Part shown: in pieces, positions 10,876 through 20,066 of the stretch
Numbering within the stretch: position 1 is the stretch's first letter
Layout of the letters: each line of letters begins with the position of its first letter
From: Tridacna crocea
Taxonomy: Eukaryota > Mollusca > Bivalvia > Cardiida > Cardiidae
Direction: 5' to 3'
DNA: 64,000 nucleotides
NCBI GenBank assembly: GCA_943736015.1
Contig: OX031065.1
Span: 16,273,427-16,337,426 of the forward strand
Program-made: the position numbers and the translations under genes
The notes under the pieces: model-generated
Told to the model about the DNA's origin: nothing
Database searches by the model: none
The model's input: only the letters and a program-made list of their open reading frames with translations

Positions 10876-11636
10876 TTAAAGGTGGCCCTCCAGATTTTGA
10901 GACGAAAATTTTACAAAACTGCAAAAAAATCATCTTTATACTCCCAAAGCCTTTCAATTTGCGTTCATAAAACCTCGGTAATCAAAAACCATCCGACAAC
11001 ACGAGAAATTAGAGATTAACAACAGCCCAGGGAGACACGTTCTATTTTTAGATCATTAATTCTCTCATTTACATTCAGGAATACACAGACGAAGTTTCAA
11101 ACATAGCGTCCGAAGAAGACATTATGGAAAATAATCATTACATTTTGTTATGTAATGGAATTTAACTCTTTACCAAATGACAAAATTGTAGACTGGTCCA
11201 AATTGAAAGCACTTGCAGACAACCAATTATATATAACTCAAAAATTGAAATTTGTTTCCAGTAGGATAGAAAACATTGTGGAAAAAGGAGAATATGCTGG
11301 TTACCAGCATTTTCTCCTTTTCCCACAATGTTTTCAAAAGGTTTCTATCTCGAGGTCGTTAAAAGTCGGGATTGTGTGGTAAAGAGTTAAGCGTTATTAG
11401 TCATGTGTCAGTCACTTGACACTCCCACAATGCTTCATTGAATTTTGGCGCGAAATATAAAAATACCTTAAGAGCCTACATAGCCTTTTAAGGGAACACC
11501 ATCAAAAATAAAAAAATAAATTCTATTATTCTTAATTATTGATGATTTGTATTATTTTTTCATATAAATTTTAGTGATATATATATATTTTTTTTTAATT
11601 TGGTGAGATGTACAAATTCTAAATACCCAACTTTAA
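10876..11636 (+). mobile_element. T2 MITE containing a nested T1
   Basis: TTAA at both ends and AGGTGGCCCTCCAGATTTT / AAATACCCAACT termini. Without the T1 insert it is about 536 bp, matching the 548-bp copy at 8603. The sequences align throughout, including GTAATGGAATTTAA and GAAATATAAAAATACCTTAAG. Confidence 0.85.
11162..11390 (-). mobile_element. T1 MITE nested in T2
   Basis: TTAA at 11162-11165 and 11387-11390, right arm first, centre GGTTACC. Its flanks join to give the intact sequence seen in the other T2 copy, so the insertion was precise and duplicated only TTAA. Confidence 0.93.
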
Positions 11637-11669
11637 AACAAAGTGAAGTCAGTAAACTCATATTCCTGT

Positions 11670-11897
11670 TTAAACCTTTACCATAAAATCCCAACTTTTA
11701 ACAACCCTATGAAAGGAGCAGTTTGAAAACATTATGGGAAAAGAAGAAAATGCTGATAACCAGCATTTTCTCTTTTTCCCACAATGTTTGCTACCCTGCT
11801 GAAAACAAATTTCAATTTTTGAGTTACATTTATTTTCTTGTCTGCAAAAGCTTTCAACTTGGACAAGTATAAAATTATGTAGTTTGGTAAAGATTTG
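11670..11897 (+). mobile_element. T1 MITE
   Basis: TTAA 11670-11673, left arm, centre GATAACC, right arm, end at TTTGGTAAAGATTTG. Confidence 0.85.
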
Positions 11898-11959
11898 AAA
11901 ATTTAAATCAGTGTTTACATTCTCACTTCTCACTATTTCATGTACCTGAAGCTAATACT

Positions 11960-12120
11960 TTAACAAACAATACTGAAAGCATTTGCAACTGACAAATATA
12001 GGTCAAGGGATGGTTACTGTTTTGAGTTGTTAAAAAAAAAAACTTGGGGAAAAACAACATGTAGGTCATCTACATTTTCCTCTTTTCCCATAATCTTTTC
12101 AAAAGCTTTATACCTCCAAT
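11960..12120. mobile_element. T1 MITE, degenerate
   Basis: Scattered T1 words (AACAAACAATACTG, AAAGCATTTGCA, CTCTTTTCCCATAATC, TTTTCAAAAGC) in the right order. Confidence 0.4.
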
Positions 12121-12124
12121 TCTC

Positions 12125-12388
12125 ATGACTGATTGATTGATTGACTGAATTGGATTTAATTGCCATTCTAACAACTGAGGTCATATCTTAGCAGTCAGTG
12201 CTCCTATGCATGTATTTCCTGGCTTTCTCACACCTGTACTGACATAACTTTCTTTCAGGATCACTCACTACATTCTCACATGCATCAGCCATAAGAAGCA
12301 GGAAAGAAAGTTTGCCTCCATGGGTATCAAACTCACCACAGACAGGTCACAAGTTTGCTGACCACTGAGCTGCCCAGGTGAGCTAATC
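12125..12388 (-). mobile_element. tRNA-derived SINE
   Basis: On the - strand, 12388 to about 12320 reads like a tRNA: an A-box region GGGCAGCTCAGTGGTCAGCA and a B-box region GTGAGTTTGATACCC. The body runs to a simple-sequence tail of TCAA repeats at 12127-12145. Degenerate stems and a long body argue for a SINE rather than a tRNA gene. Confidence 0.6.
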
Positions 12389-12557
12389 CCCTAGAAAAAC
12401 AGAACTACAAAAAAAGACTGAAAAAAGGAAAAAATGCAAATATACAACACTTCTCCTTCTCCTGCAATGTTTTTTCACCTTTGTCTGTAAATGCTTTTGG
12501 TTCAAGTCTAAAAGGTTTTCATCTTGTAAAAAATCAACAGGATTTTGGTTGAAATAA

Positions 12558-12704
12558 AGAGTTAACTCATTACTAAACGACAATATTTTAGGTCTGTCGA
12601 AATCAAAAGCATTTGCAGATGACAAAATAATGGTGACTAAAAATTTGAAATTTGTTTTGTAAAGAGTACAAAACAGTGTGAGAAAAGGAGAAATTGCTGG
12701 TGAA
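12558..12704 (-). mobile_element. T1 MITE, right arm only
   Basis: TTAACTCATTACTAAACGAC, then AAAAGCATTTGCAGATGAC, and GAGAAATTGCTGGTG at the truncated core. The other half is missing. Confidence 0.65.
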
Positions 12705-12800
12705 AAAAAAGTCAACAGGAATTTGGTCGAGATAAAGAATTAAAACTGGTAAAAACTTGGGTTGGACTTGAAAAACACTCTTACATTTAGGCTTGAATGC

Positions 12801-13190
12801 TCACGATATACTATGGTATTTCTTAAATCTGGCCGGCCATCCATTGGAATAAGATAAATCCTGAATCCCCAGCTCACAGCCAAGTTTCTTTGCCTTTTTG
12901 ACAAGCATATTACCACTTACAACAATATTTCTTGAACTTAAGTCTGAGTACCAACGATAAAGGCTCTCATCCAGGTTCATGTGTTTTGGTGTGCTAGTCT
13001 GAACCCTGTAATCTCCCAAACCACTGGTCCATTTCTCTTTGTTTTTTTTAAAAAAAACTTTGAGTGTGGATGGTGGTAGACTCTTGCCCCACTTTTTCGT
13101 TAAATACTTCACAACTTCTTCCCGAAAAAATATTATGGTTTTTGATTTCTCTCTTCTCCAACTAGGTAAACAAGTTTCTGCGTTTTGCAC
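12801..13190 (-). mobile_element. Tigger/pogo-type transposase fragment (CENP-B HTH)
   Basis: A 129-residue open frame. Residues about 74-126 match the CENPB/Tc5-type helix-turn-helix: LDESLYRWYSDL, then the spacing VSGNMLVKKAKKLG, then SNGWPARFKKYHSIS. The preceding ~70 residues are basic and would correspond to the first HTH of the DNA-binding region. No DDE domain follows: a stop comes right after the second HTH, and the downstream - strand shows no homology that I recognise. Either a decayed 5' piece of a Tigger-like DNA transposon, or less likely an exon of a domesticated gene. Confidence 0.7.
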
Positions 13191-13239
13191 CTCCCTTCCA
13201 TATTTACACTACAAAGATGGAAAGAAAAGTTCATTAACC

Positions 13240-13330
13240 CTTGATTACCTCCAGGAAAATGTATTTTGAAAATAATGTGGAAATGAGAAAATATTGGGAA
13301 CAAGCGTTTTCTCCTTTTCCAACAAATAAT
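13240..13330 (-). mobile_element. T1 MITE core fragment
   Basis: AAAATAATGTGGAAATGAG, then TTTTCTCCTTTTCCAACA: both sides of a decayed hairpin with little else. Confidence 0.45.
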
Positions 13331-13769
13331 TTTTTGTATCAAACACTTTAAAACCTATTTTTGAACAACATTCCCAATATGTTTTTGACTGTCAAAGACA
13401 AATCTCATTGCTTGAACTACATTGCATTTGTTGTCTGCAATTCCTTTTTATTTCAGCAAGTTGAACTAGAGCTGTGACTTAATGTGACTTAATACCCCTG
13501 CCAGCCCTTTGACAGAAAAAAAAGTGTCAAATTCAAGGGGAGATAATTCTCCAACTAGGAAGAGTTGACACTTGAAAAGTGTGTCTTGCAAATCTTCGAT
13601 ATAATTATGATTAATATATGTGCAAAGTTTCAATACAGTTGAAGGAAAACTGTAGGAAGAGTTTGCGACACAAAAATACTGGTATTTTGTACACAGATGG
13701 ACGTACACACAGACAGATACACAGACAAAGCGGATGATTCAAGTACAACCCTGAAAACATTCATTTTGT

Positions 13770-13792
13770 GGGGGGGGGGGGGGGGGGGGGGG
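13770..13792 (+). repeat. Poly-G run (23 G)
   Basis: An uninterrupted G homopolymer, able in principle to form G-quadruplexes. The exact length may be a sequencing artefact. Confidence 0.85.
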
Positions 13793-13839
13793 TTACAAAA
13801 AATTCTCATTTTTTGGGTTGTTTATATAGAAGTAGTTTG

Positions 13840-13934
13840 TAGTTACCAGAATTTTCTCCTTTTCCCAAAATGTTTTCAAAATGCTTCTTTTTCAGGGTTG
13901 TTAAAAGTTGGGATTGTGAGGTAAAGGGTTTAAG
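13840..13934 (-). mobile_element. T1 MITE, left half
   Basis: From GTTACCAGAATTTTCTCC through TTTCAGGGTTGTTAAAAG to GTGAGGTAAAGGGTTTAA. The other half is lost. Confidence 0.7.
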
Positions 13935-14624
13935 AAGAACTCAATTATTAATCAAACATTCTTTAACTTACCATTTGCCTTGTGGTCCAAATGGCTCACA
14001 AAGTCTGCATTGCGGTTTGCTCTTATTAAAAACTCTCACTGACACAATGCTTGCAAAGGTTACTCACTGCATGACAAAAAAACTCCGCTGTGCTGGATGT
14101 AAAAGGGTTTCTGTAAATTACAGATTCGATAAAATGGATGTACTGTATCATGTGTATGTAGATACATTTTTATCTCGAATGTGTAAAGGATATATGTTTT
14201 CTTAATCTTTTTTTAGGTGGTCTAGTCTGGGCATTTGTTATATTTTGTAGGATTTTCATTAATTATGATTTATTCCGATCGATAAAAATGTTATGTCAAA
14301 CACAGTTAAAGACAGGTGAAGGTGTGATGAATATTATACTGCATACTAATCTCTTTAGTAAGAAGGCTGAGTAGAATACATAAAATTGTACAAATATACC
14401 CATACTCGGAGTATAATTCCCCTTGAATAAAGTTATTTAAAAACATGTTCTGGTCACACACCAACACAAAATTACACTGATAGATCTATGACATCTTTAA
14501 AAGAAATTAAAGTAACTCGATAATAAAAAGTCGATTTTAAAAAGTGCTCTAAAAAATAAGAAGTCGATATGACCAAAGTTTGCAAACATTTTTCCACCGG
14601 GGATTGAAATGACGAAAATGTGTC

Positions 14625-15142
14625 GAAATGACTGGGTGTCGAAATGATTTACGGATGTTTCGGTAACAGACGAGTTCGGTAACATAGACTTATACAGTAA
14701 ATCGATTGGATGTTTCGGTAACAAAGCAATCATACAGTGTTAATGTATCGTGATGTTCTTTACACCCAACGCATGGCTAAATTTCGTTATTTAAAACTTT
14801 AATTTGTAATTTCCACTATATTTCATAAATATTTTTGGGTTATGTACCTCATCCCATGCTGTATGTATTGACCATGTGGATTGTCTATCTTTCAAGCGAA
14901 AGAGGGTGGAAAGTGAAAAAAAAAAAAAAAAAAAAATTATCAAGGGATAACTGGGTGAAAAGTGCAGAAATAAAAGGTTTGAACATAACAAATCCATATA
15001 TTGGGTGTCACAGGACATAAACACAATATAATTGCTTTGTTACCGAAACATCCAATCGATTTACTTTTAAGTCTATCATACCGAACTCGTCTGTTACCGA
15101 AACATCTGTCACGCGTCGAAATTACCGGGTGCTCAAATGACT
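14625..15142. mobile_element. Long inverted-repeat element of unknown class
   Basis: Arms of about 110 bp (14625-14733 and 15029-15142) are inverted copies: GATGTTTCGGTAACAGACG in one is mirrored by CGTCTGTTACCGAAACATC in the other, and ATCGATTGGATGTTTCGG by its complement. The ~295-bp spacer has an 18-nt A run and no convincing protein. The outer ends carry GTCGAAATGAC and its complement. It could be a MITE with long TIRs. Confidence 0.7.
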
Positions 15143-15149
15143 GCCATTC

Positions 15150-16490
15150 GATAGAAACAAGTTTTTACAACTGTATTTAGACTAGTTAACCTCTCTCAGT
15201 TATGCTATTTTCTTTATTTTGTTTGCAACTAACGTAAAATGTTGTATTGAATAAATTTCAAATTTTTCTCACAATTCAAACTTTTATCCGAATATATCTA
15301 CAATCCGGATACTGAACAGATGAATCTCGTTCATGTTTACTGTTTTATTGCCTTTGAGTTTGATATGGTTCATATGCAAAGATATACATGTGTTTACTTT
15401 AAAAAAAGAAACATGCGACTAACAACCATCAGCACCCGTAGAATAGTAAAGAAACATGGAACTAGTGTCCTATCTTCTCTATGAAGTTTATTTGCTATTT
15501 CCGGTTTGTTCCTTTCGCATCAATTTTTGTTTGTAACACCAATTTACATTGCTTTTTCTCCTCAGTTTGTTTAATTTGTTGCTACTATCGCTTATTTTCG
15601 TCCATTTTATCTGCGCTGTTGCTTTGCTTTTTATTCCGGGCTGATATTCATTCAAAATATATGGGTCTTGCAAGAGAATGATGAACGACTAATGGTCAAA
15701 GGGAAACAACTCGTACAAAATTTTGTAATTAGTAATGCTACAGTTGCCTCCCTTATTGGAGAGGAAAAGGCTTATTTCTGACTGCTTCGCGTTGTGAGTA
15801 CGTGCATACCATTGAATGGTACGCCTACAAAACAAAGACTCCTCCCAAAACCTCGCTTTGGCTACTTCCGGAGGTGCTAAATTACTGCGGCTCTAGTACG
15901 TGCTCCTCTTCCTGTCTCTGGTCCTTATATGCCTGTGCACCTTACCAAAAATGCCAGCCAAGGCCAAGCATAAAACCGAGGACGAATAAACACGGTAACG
16001 TTTGCAGAGACGATCCGTTGGACAAACGATAAATTTTCATCTAGGTCTAGCAAACTCGCAAAATGCAAGTGGAAAATTGATTTTGCGAGTTGATTTTACG
16101 ACCACTAGCATTTTTTTGGGAGTAGAAATGAAAATTTGTTTGCACGGTCCAAAAAAAAAAAAACAGAACCCAAAAACACTCGTATAAATTTACGAGTAAG
16201 AAATGGATGATGACGAGTGAAAATTCTGCCATACTAGTCCGGTAGGACGAGTGGTGAATAGGAGATAGTAAAACAAGTTAAGTTTTTCAGACGAATATTT
16301 AACTTACACAAAACAAAACGGCCATTCAGTTATTGAATAAGCAAATCAAGGGTATTTAGGAAATCAAATTTTGAAACCGAACATAAAACGTGCTGGTCTC
16401 GCCCCCCCCCCCCCCCCCCCCCTCCCCCCATGAAGACCGGTTTCAAGTTAGACTGGTCACCGCCCCTGATACTATTACGTGTTTTTTATG
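15150..16490. other. No supported gene; possible CpG-containing promoter-like stretch
   Basis: Mostly unremarkable. Around 15790-16020 the base composition becomes more balanced, with an ETS-like ACTTCCGG at 15864, a pyrimidine-rich stretch at 15900-15925 and a short ATG frame (MPAKAKHKTEDE) at 15951. This could be a promoter and first exon, but nothing downstream confirms it. A 21-C run lies at 16402-16422. Confidence 0.3.
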
Positions 16491-16499
16491 TGTATATGA

Positions 16500-16640
16500 T
16501 GTCTTTTGATAGCATAGAAAACATTGTGACAAAAGGTGAAATTGCGCGTCATGTGCAATTTCACCTTTTGCCACAATGTTTCCAAAGGTTCCTACAAGCA
16601 ATGCGTAGAAATGAGTATCTATGGAATAAAGGGTTAAACA
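16500..16640 (+). mobile_element. T1 MITE, subfamily B, partial
   Basis: Core GGTGAAATTGCGCGTCATG with its mirror CAATTTCACCTTTTGCC, then the subfamily-B arm CCTACAAGCAATGCGTAGAA and GGGTTAA. One arm only. Confidence 0.75.
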
Positions 16641-16803
16641 AGGTTGGAACTGATGTTAAGAACCGTGCAAATGAAAAAATCACCTAAAACTTGCTGGAAC
16701 TTAAACTTGCTCTTGCATACATGGATATGTATAAAGTATTGCATTTCATAATAATTACATTCATAATCACTTTGCCAAAATACTCTATCATGTTTTATCT
16801 CAA

Positions 16804-17034
16804 TTAACCCCTTACCACACAATCCGGACTTTTATCAACCCTGAGAATAAAGCGTTTTTAAAACATTGTGGTAAAAGGAGAAATGCTGGTATCCAGCTTT
16901 TGCTCCTTTTCCAACAATGTTTTTACTCTTCCCATAACAATTTTAGTTTTTCAGGCACATTTTTTTTTATCATCTGCAAAAGCTTTTAATTTGGACTGAT
17001 CTTCAATTTTGTCCTTTGGTAACGATCGAGTTAA
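16804..17034 (+). mobile_element. T1 MITE, full length
   Basis: TTAA at both ends; left arm, core centre GGTATCC, right arm with TTTGGACTGATC. Its right TTAA also opens the next copy. Confidence 0.87.
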
Positions 17035-17255
17035 CCCTTGACCAAACTTTAGATTTGTCTAAATTGAAATAATTTAGCAGATGACACAGTATAACAGTTG
17101 CTTGACTGATGATATTTGTCTATGAAAAGGATGGAAAACATTGCTGGAAATGGAAGAAATTCTTGTATCCAGGATTTTCTCCTCCTCCCAAAATGTTTAT
17201 ATAGCCTTCTTCCTTTAGGTTTGCTATAACTTTGGCTTGTTGGGTAAAGTGTCAA
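17031..17255 (-). mobile_element. T1 MITE
   Basis: Shares TTAA 17031-17034; right arm first but diverged, centre TGTATCCA, ends TTGGGTAAAGTGTCAA. A SINE is inserted immediately beyond it. Confidence 0.75.
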
Positions 17256-17265
17256 TCATTTACCT

Positions 17266-17481
17266 GTGGTGTCCGTGGTCGGGAGGAAGAACGTCGGCCT
17301 CATAACCTAAAGGTCCTGGATTCGATACCTGGGAGCGTGTGTCAAGTTTGGGAGTTTTCATTGGGCCACACATTCAGCGCGAGTACTGGTGTAGTTCCCA
17401 GGAAGCAGAATCGAGAGATTAGTATAAGTTGTAAGAACTTGTTTATTAATCGATGTAAAATAAATATGTTTAAACTAAACA
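17266..17481 (+). mobile_element. tRNA-derived SINE A, full length
   Basis: The head resembles a tRNA: GTCCGTGGTCGGGAGG as the A-box region, CCTCATAACC as the anticodon arm, GGATTCGATACC as the B box. The 3' part ends AATAAATATG...AAACTAAAC. It is flanked by an imperfect 12-bp target duplication, AATCATTTACCT at 17254 and AATCATCTACCT at 17482, the mark of target-primed insertion. Confidence 0.78.
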
Positions 17482-17632
17482 AATCATCTACCTAATTTAA
17501 ATTCCATTGTGTTAAAAACCTTCATGATTAATGAAAATGTAAAAAATCATTCCAGAAAAAGAGGCACCATGTAAGCACCATCATATGCCCCAGAATGTTT
17601 TCTATCTATTCTATCTGACTTGGCAAATGTTT

Positions 17633-17868
17633 TTAACCCTTTACCACACTATGCCAACCCTTAACAACACAGTGAGGATGAAGCCTTTTGAAAACATTGT
17701 GGGAAAAGGAGAAAATGCTGGTTACCAGCATTTTCCCCTTTTTTTCCACAATGTTTTGTAACCCTATCAAGCGAAATTGCATCATTTCGTTGAGCCACAT
17801 TGAAATTGGCGTCTGCAAATGATTTTAATTTGGACAAGTCTACATTTTTGTTGTGTGGTAAAGAGTTA
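17633..17868 (+). mobile_element. T1 MITE
   Basis: TTAA 17633-17636, left arm first, but the hairpin centre is GGTTACC, the base usually seen in the opposite orientation. Right arm to TGTGGTAAAGAGTTAT. Confidence 0.87.
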
Positions 17869-18158
17869 TCTAATTCAGCCACGTAGGAAGCATTTCAAGA
17901 TTGGGGGGCTAACTTCAAAATACTAAGACTTTTTGCATGGTAGTTGCATTGCGCTAAAAACTCATATTTTAGTTACTATGATTTTCAAAATTATTGCCCC
18001 CCCCCCCCTTTCTTACGGGCCTGTAAATAAAGTCTAAAATATTGTCATCTTGTAAAGATCTAGTTCAAATATTATTTGAAAAATACTTGGTCTTACATTT
18101 TATATAAATGAGGCATGGTTTTTACAAGTACTCTAATATTGTCTTCGACAGAAAAGAT

Positions 18159-18394
18159 TTAACCCATTTATACCACACAATCCCTACTTTTGAAAACCCT
18201 GAGAAAAATGCCTCTAGAAAACATTATGGGAACAGGAGAAAATGATGGTAACCAGCATTTTCTCCTTTTCCCACATTGTTTTCTATGAACCCTCCCAGAC
18301 CAAATTTTATTTTTTCAGTTACATTTATTTTGTCATCTGCAAATGCTTTGAATTTGGAAAAGTCTAAAAGTTTCATGTATGGTAAAGAGGTAAC
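18159..18394 (+). mobile_element. T1 MITE
   Basis: TTAACCCATTTATACCACAC start, centre GGTAACC, right arm, end at ATGGTAAAGAGGTAAC. It abuts the next copy. Confidence 0.85.
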
Positions 18395-18711
18395 CTTCTG
18401 GCACACAATCCCAAATTTTTACAATTCAGAGGGAGAAGCACGCATTCGGCGTGAGTACTGGTGTAGTCCCCAGGATGCAGAATCGAGAGAGATTAATTAG
18501 TATAAGTTGTAAGAACTTGTTTCTCGATCGATGTACAATAAATATGTTTAAACTAAACTAAGCCTTTTGATAACAGTGTGTGAAAAGTAAAATATGCAGG
18601 TAACATGATCCAAAATAAATACTTGTATTAAGTTTTGACTCACATTCATTGTGTTGTCCGAAATGCTTTGATTTTGGACCAGTCTAAAGTTTCGGTATTT
18701 GACAAAGGATT
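18391..18711 (+). mobile_element. T1 MITE interrupted by SINE A
   Basis: The left arm TTCTGGCACACAATCCC is broken at GAGGGAGAAGC and resumes at AAGCCTTTTGATAAC after the SINE. The core is decayed; the right arm TTTTGGACCAGTCTAAAG ends near 18711. Confidence 0.7.
18439..18559 (+). mobile_element. SINE A, 5'-truncated
   Basis: Matches the last ~120 bp of the SINE at 17266 (CGAGTACTGGTGTAG-type start, GTAAGAACTTGTTTC, AATATGTTTAAACTAAAC) and sits inside a T1 arm. AAGC occurs on both sides as a possible short target duplication. Confidence 0.75.
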
Positions 18712-18847
18712 GACTAAAAAAGCCAATTAATGTTTATGAATCTTTTTAACACATTGTGGGACAGGAAAATGCTGGATAATTTTCTACCCTACCAAAAGCA
18801 AGCCTCATTTCTTATACAGTCTGCAGCATACAAAAAGGGGCTTTCGA

Positions 18848-19041
18848 ACATTTGCGTAAAGTGTCATCCCAGATCAGCCTGCACAGCCTGTGCAGGCTAA
18901 TCCGAGACAGAACTTTACAACTACCTTATATTTTGTACTACATTAGAGATGGTATGTTATGACTACATTAACTTTTTGTCCTACAATGACTGGAAAGTGT
19001 AATCTGGCAGGCTGATCCAGGATGACACTTTATGCAAATGT
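18848..19041. mobile_element. T3 MITE (GCGTAAAGTGTC family)
   Basis: Terminal inverted repeats ACATTTGCGTAAAGTGTCAT and ATGACACTTTATGCAAATGT, with the internal hairpin GCCTGCACAGCCTGTGCAGGC next to the left end. Another copy is at 50206-50399. The family looks like one common in bivalves. Confidence 0.72.
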
Positions 19042-19170
19042 CCAAATGCACCTATTCCCATTTTGAAGGCCATATACATGATGATGTAATAGATTATATG
19101 TTGCATGTAAATCAAATGAATAATTGTAAGAATTAAGCAGTCTAGTAAAAAGTGTATCCTATAACTCTTT

Positions 19171-19586
19171 AGCATATAGTACCGACTTTTAAAGGTGGGT
19201 ATTTAGAATTTTCCCATCGCACCAAATTAAACAATAAACATGTCACTGAAATTTATATGAAAAAACAATACAAATCATCAGTAATAAAGAATAATAAGAT
19301 TACAAAAAAACATTTTTTGGAGGTATTCCCTTAAAAGGCTACGTAGCCTCTTAAGCTATGTTTAGATTTCCCGCCAAAAGCACCTTTAACACCAGTAAGA
19401 AAGGAAGCCTTTGAAAGCATTGTGAGAAAAGGAGAAAATGCTGGAAACCAGCATTTTCTCCTTTTCCCACAATGTTTTCTACCCTGTCCAACTTAATTTC
19501 AATTTTTGATTCACATTGTATTTTGTTGTCTGCAAATGCTTTCCATTTGGACTAGTCCAAAGTTTTGTTGTTTGGTAAAGGGTTAA
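19171..19586 (+). mobile_element. T1 MITE interrupted by a T2 copy
   Basis: The left arm (AACTCTTTAGCATATAGT, CCGACTTTTAA) stops at 19192 and resumes at 19386 with TTAACACCAGTAAG. Core centre GGAAACC, right arm, TTAA at 19583-19586. The insert is a short T2, so nesting occurs in both directions in this window. Confidence 0.82.
19189..19389 (-). mobile_element. T2 MITE, internally deleted, nested in T1
   Basis: TTAA at both ends, AGGTGGGTATTTAGAATTT at the left, and GGCTACGTAGCC inside. Compared with the 548-bp copy it keeps the right-hand third and a few terminal bases of the left end. Confidence 0.8.
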
Positions 19587-19888
19587 CAGAAAATCCCATG
19601 TTTTGATAACCTTGACGAAGGGGCCATTGGAGACATTATGGGAATTCACTAATAAGTTTACTAATCAACATTTATATTTATCTGAACATCTCTTTCATTA
19701 ATAATGATCACCATTCAAATGAAAGGATTGCCGTCATTTTTGTTCGTTTTTAGGAGACGACAACGATGTCGTTCTTAAAGTTCATTCTGGTAATGTATAA
19801 CAAATATGGCCGCGCTCATGTCGGTTTGAGATTCGCACAAACACTGTTGAAAAATTTTTATTCGAGCTCTTTCAGTTACCTTTTAACC

Positions 19889-20066
19889 ATGTCATCAGAT
19901 GCTTGGAACGAAATTCAAGCCCTTAAATCTAAGCAAAGCAACCTTCGAGCTAAACTTGCTGCCAGACGAAAAGAACGAGAAGGAATTGTTGCTGAAATAA
20001 CGAAAGCTGGGACTCAAAGCTCAAACGTCCCCTCTCCTGGTCGTACTGCAAGTGAAACTACAGAGG
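19889..20066 (+). CDS. METTL3: METTL3 exon 1
   Basis: Starts at ATG 19889 because MSSDAW aligns with human MSDTW. It encodes the leader helix and a Ser/Thr-rich linker. Donor GAGG|GTAAGG, phase 1. A possible acceptor TTTTTAG at 19754 suggests that a separate 5' UTR exon may precede it. Confidence 0.93.

Noticed and set aside
12320-12388. tRNA gene on the - strand
   Set aside because: A and B boxes are recognisable but stems do not pair as a whole and a SINE body follows. The same holds for 17266, 31205, 47785 and 63875.
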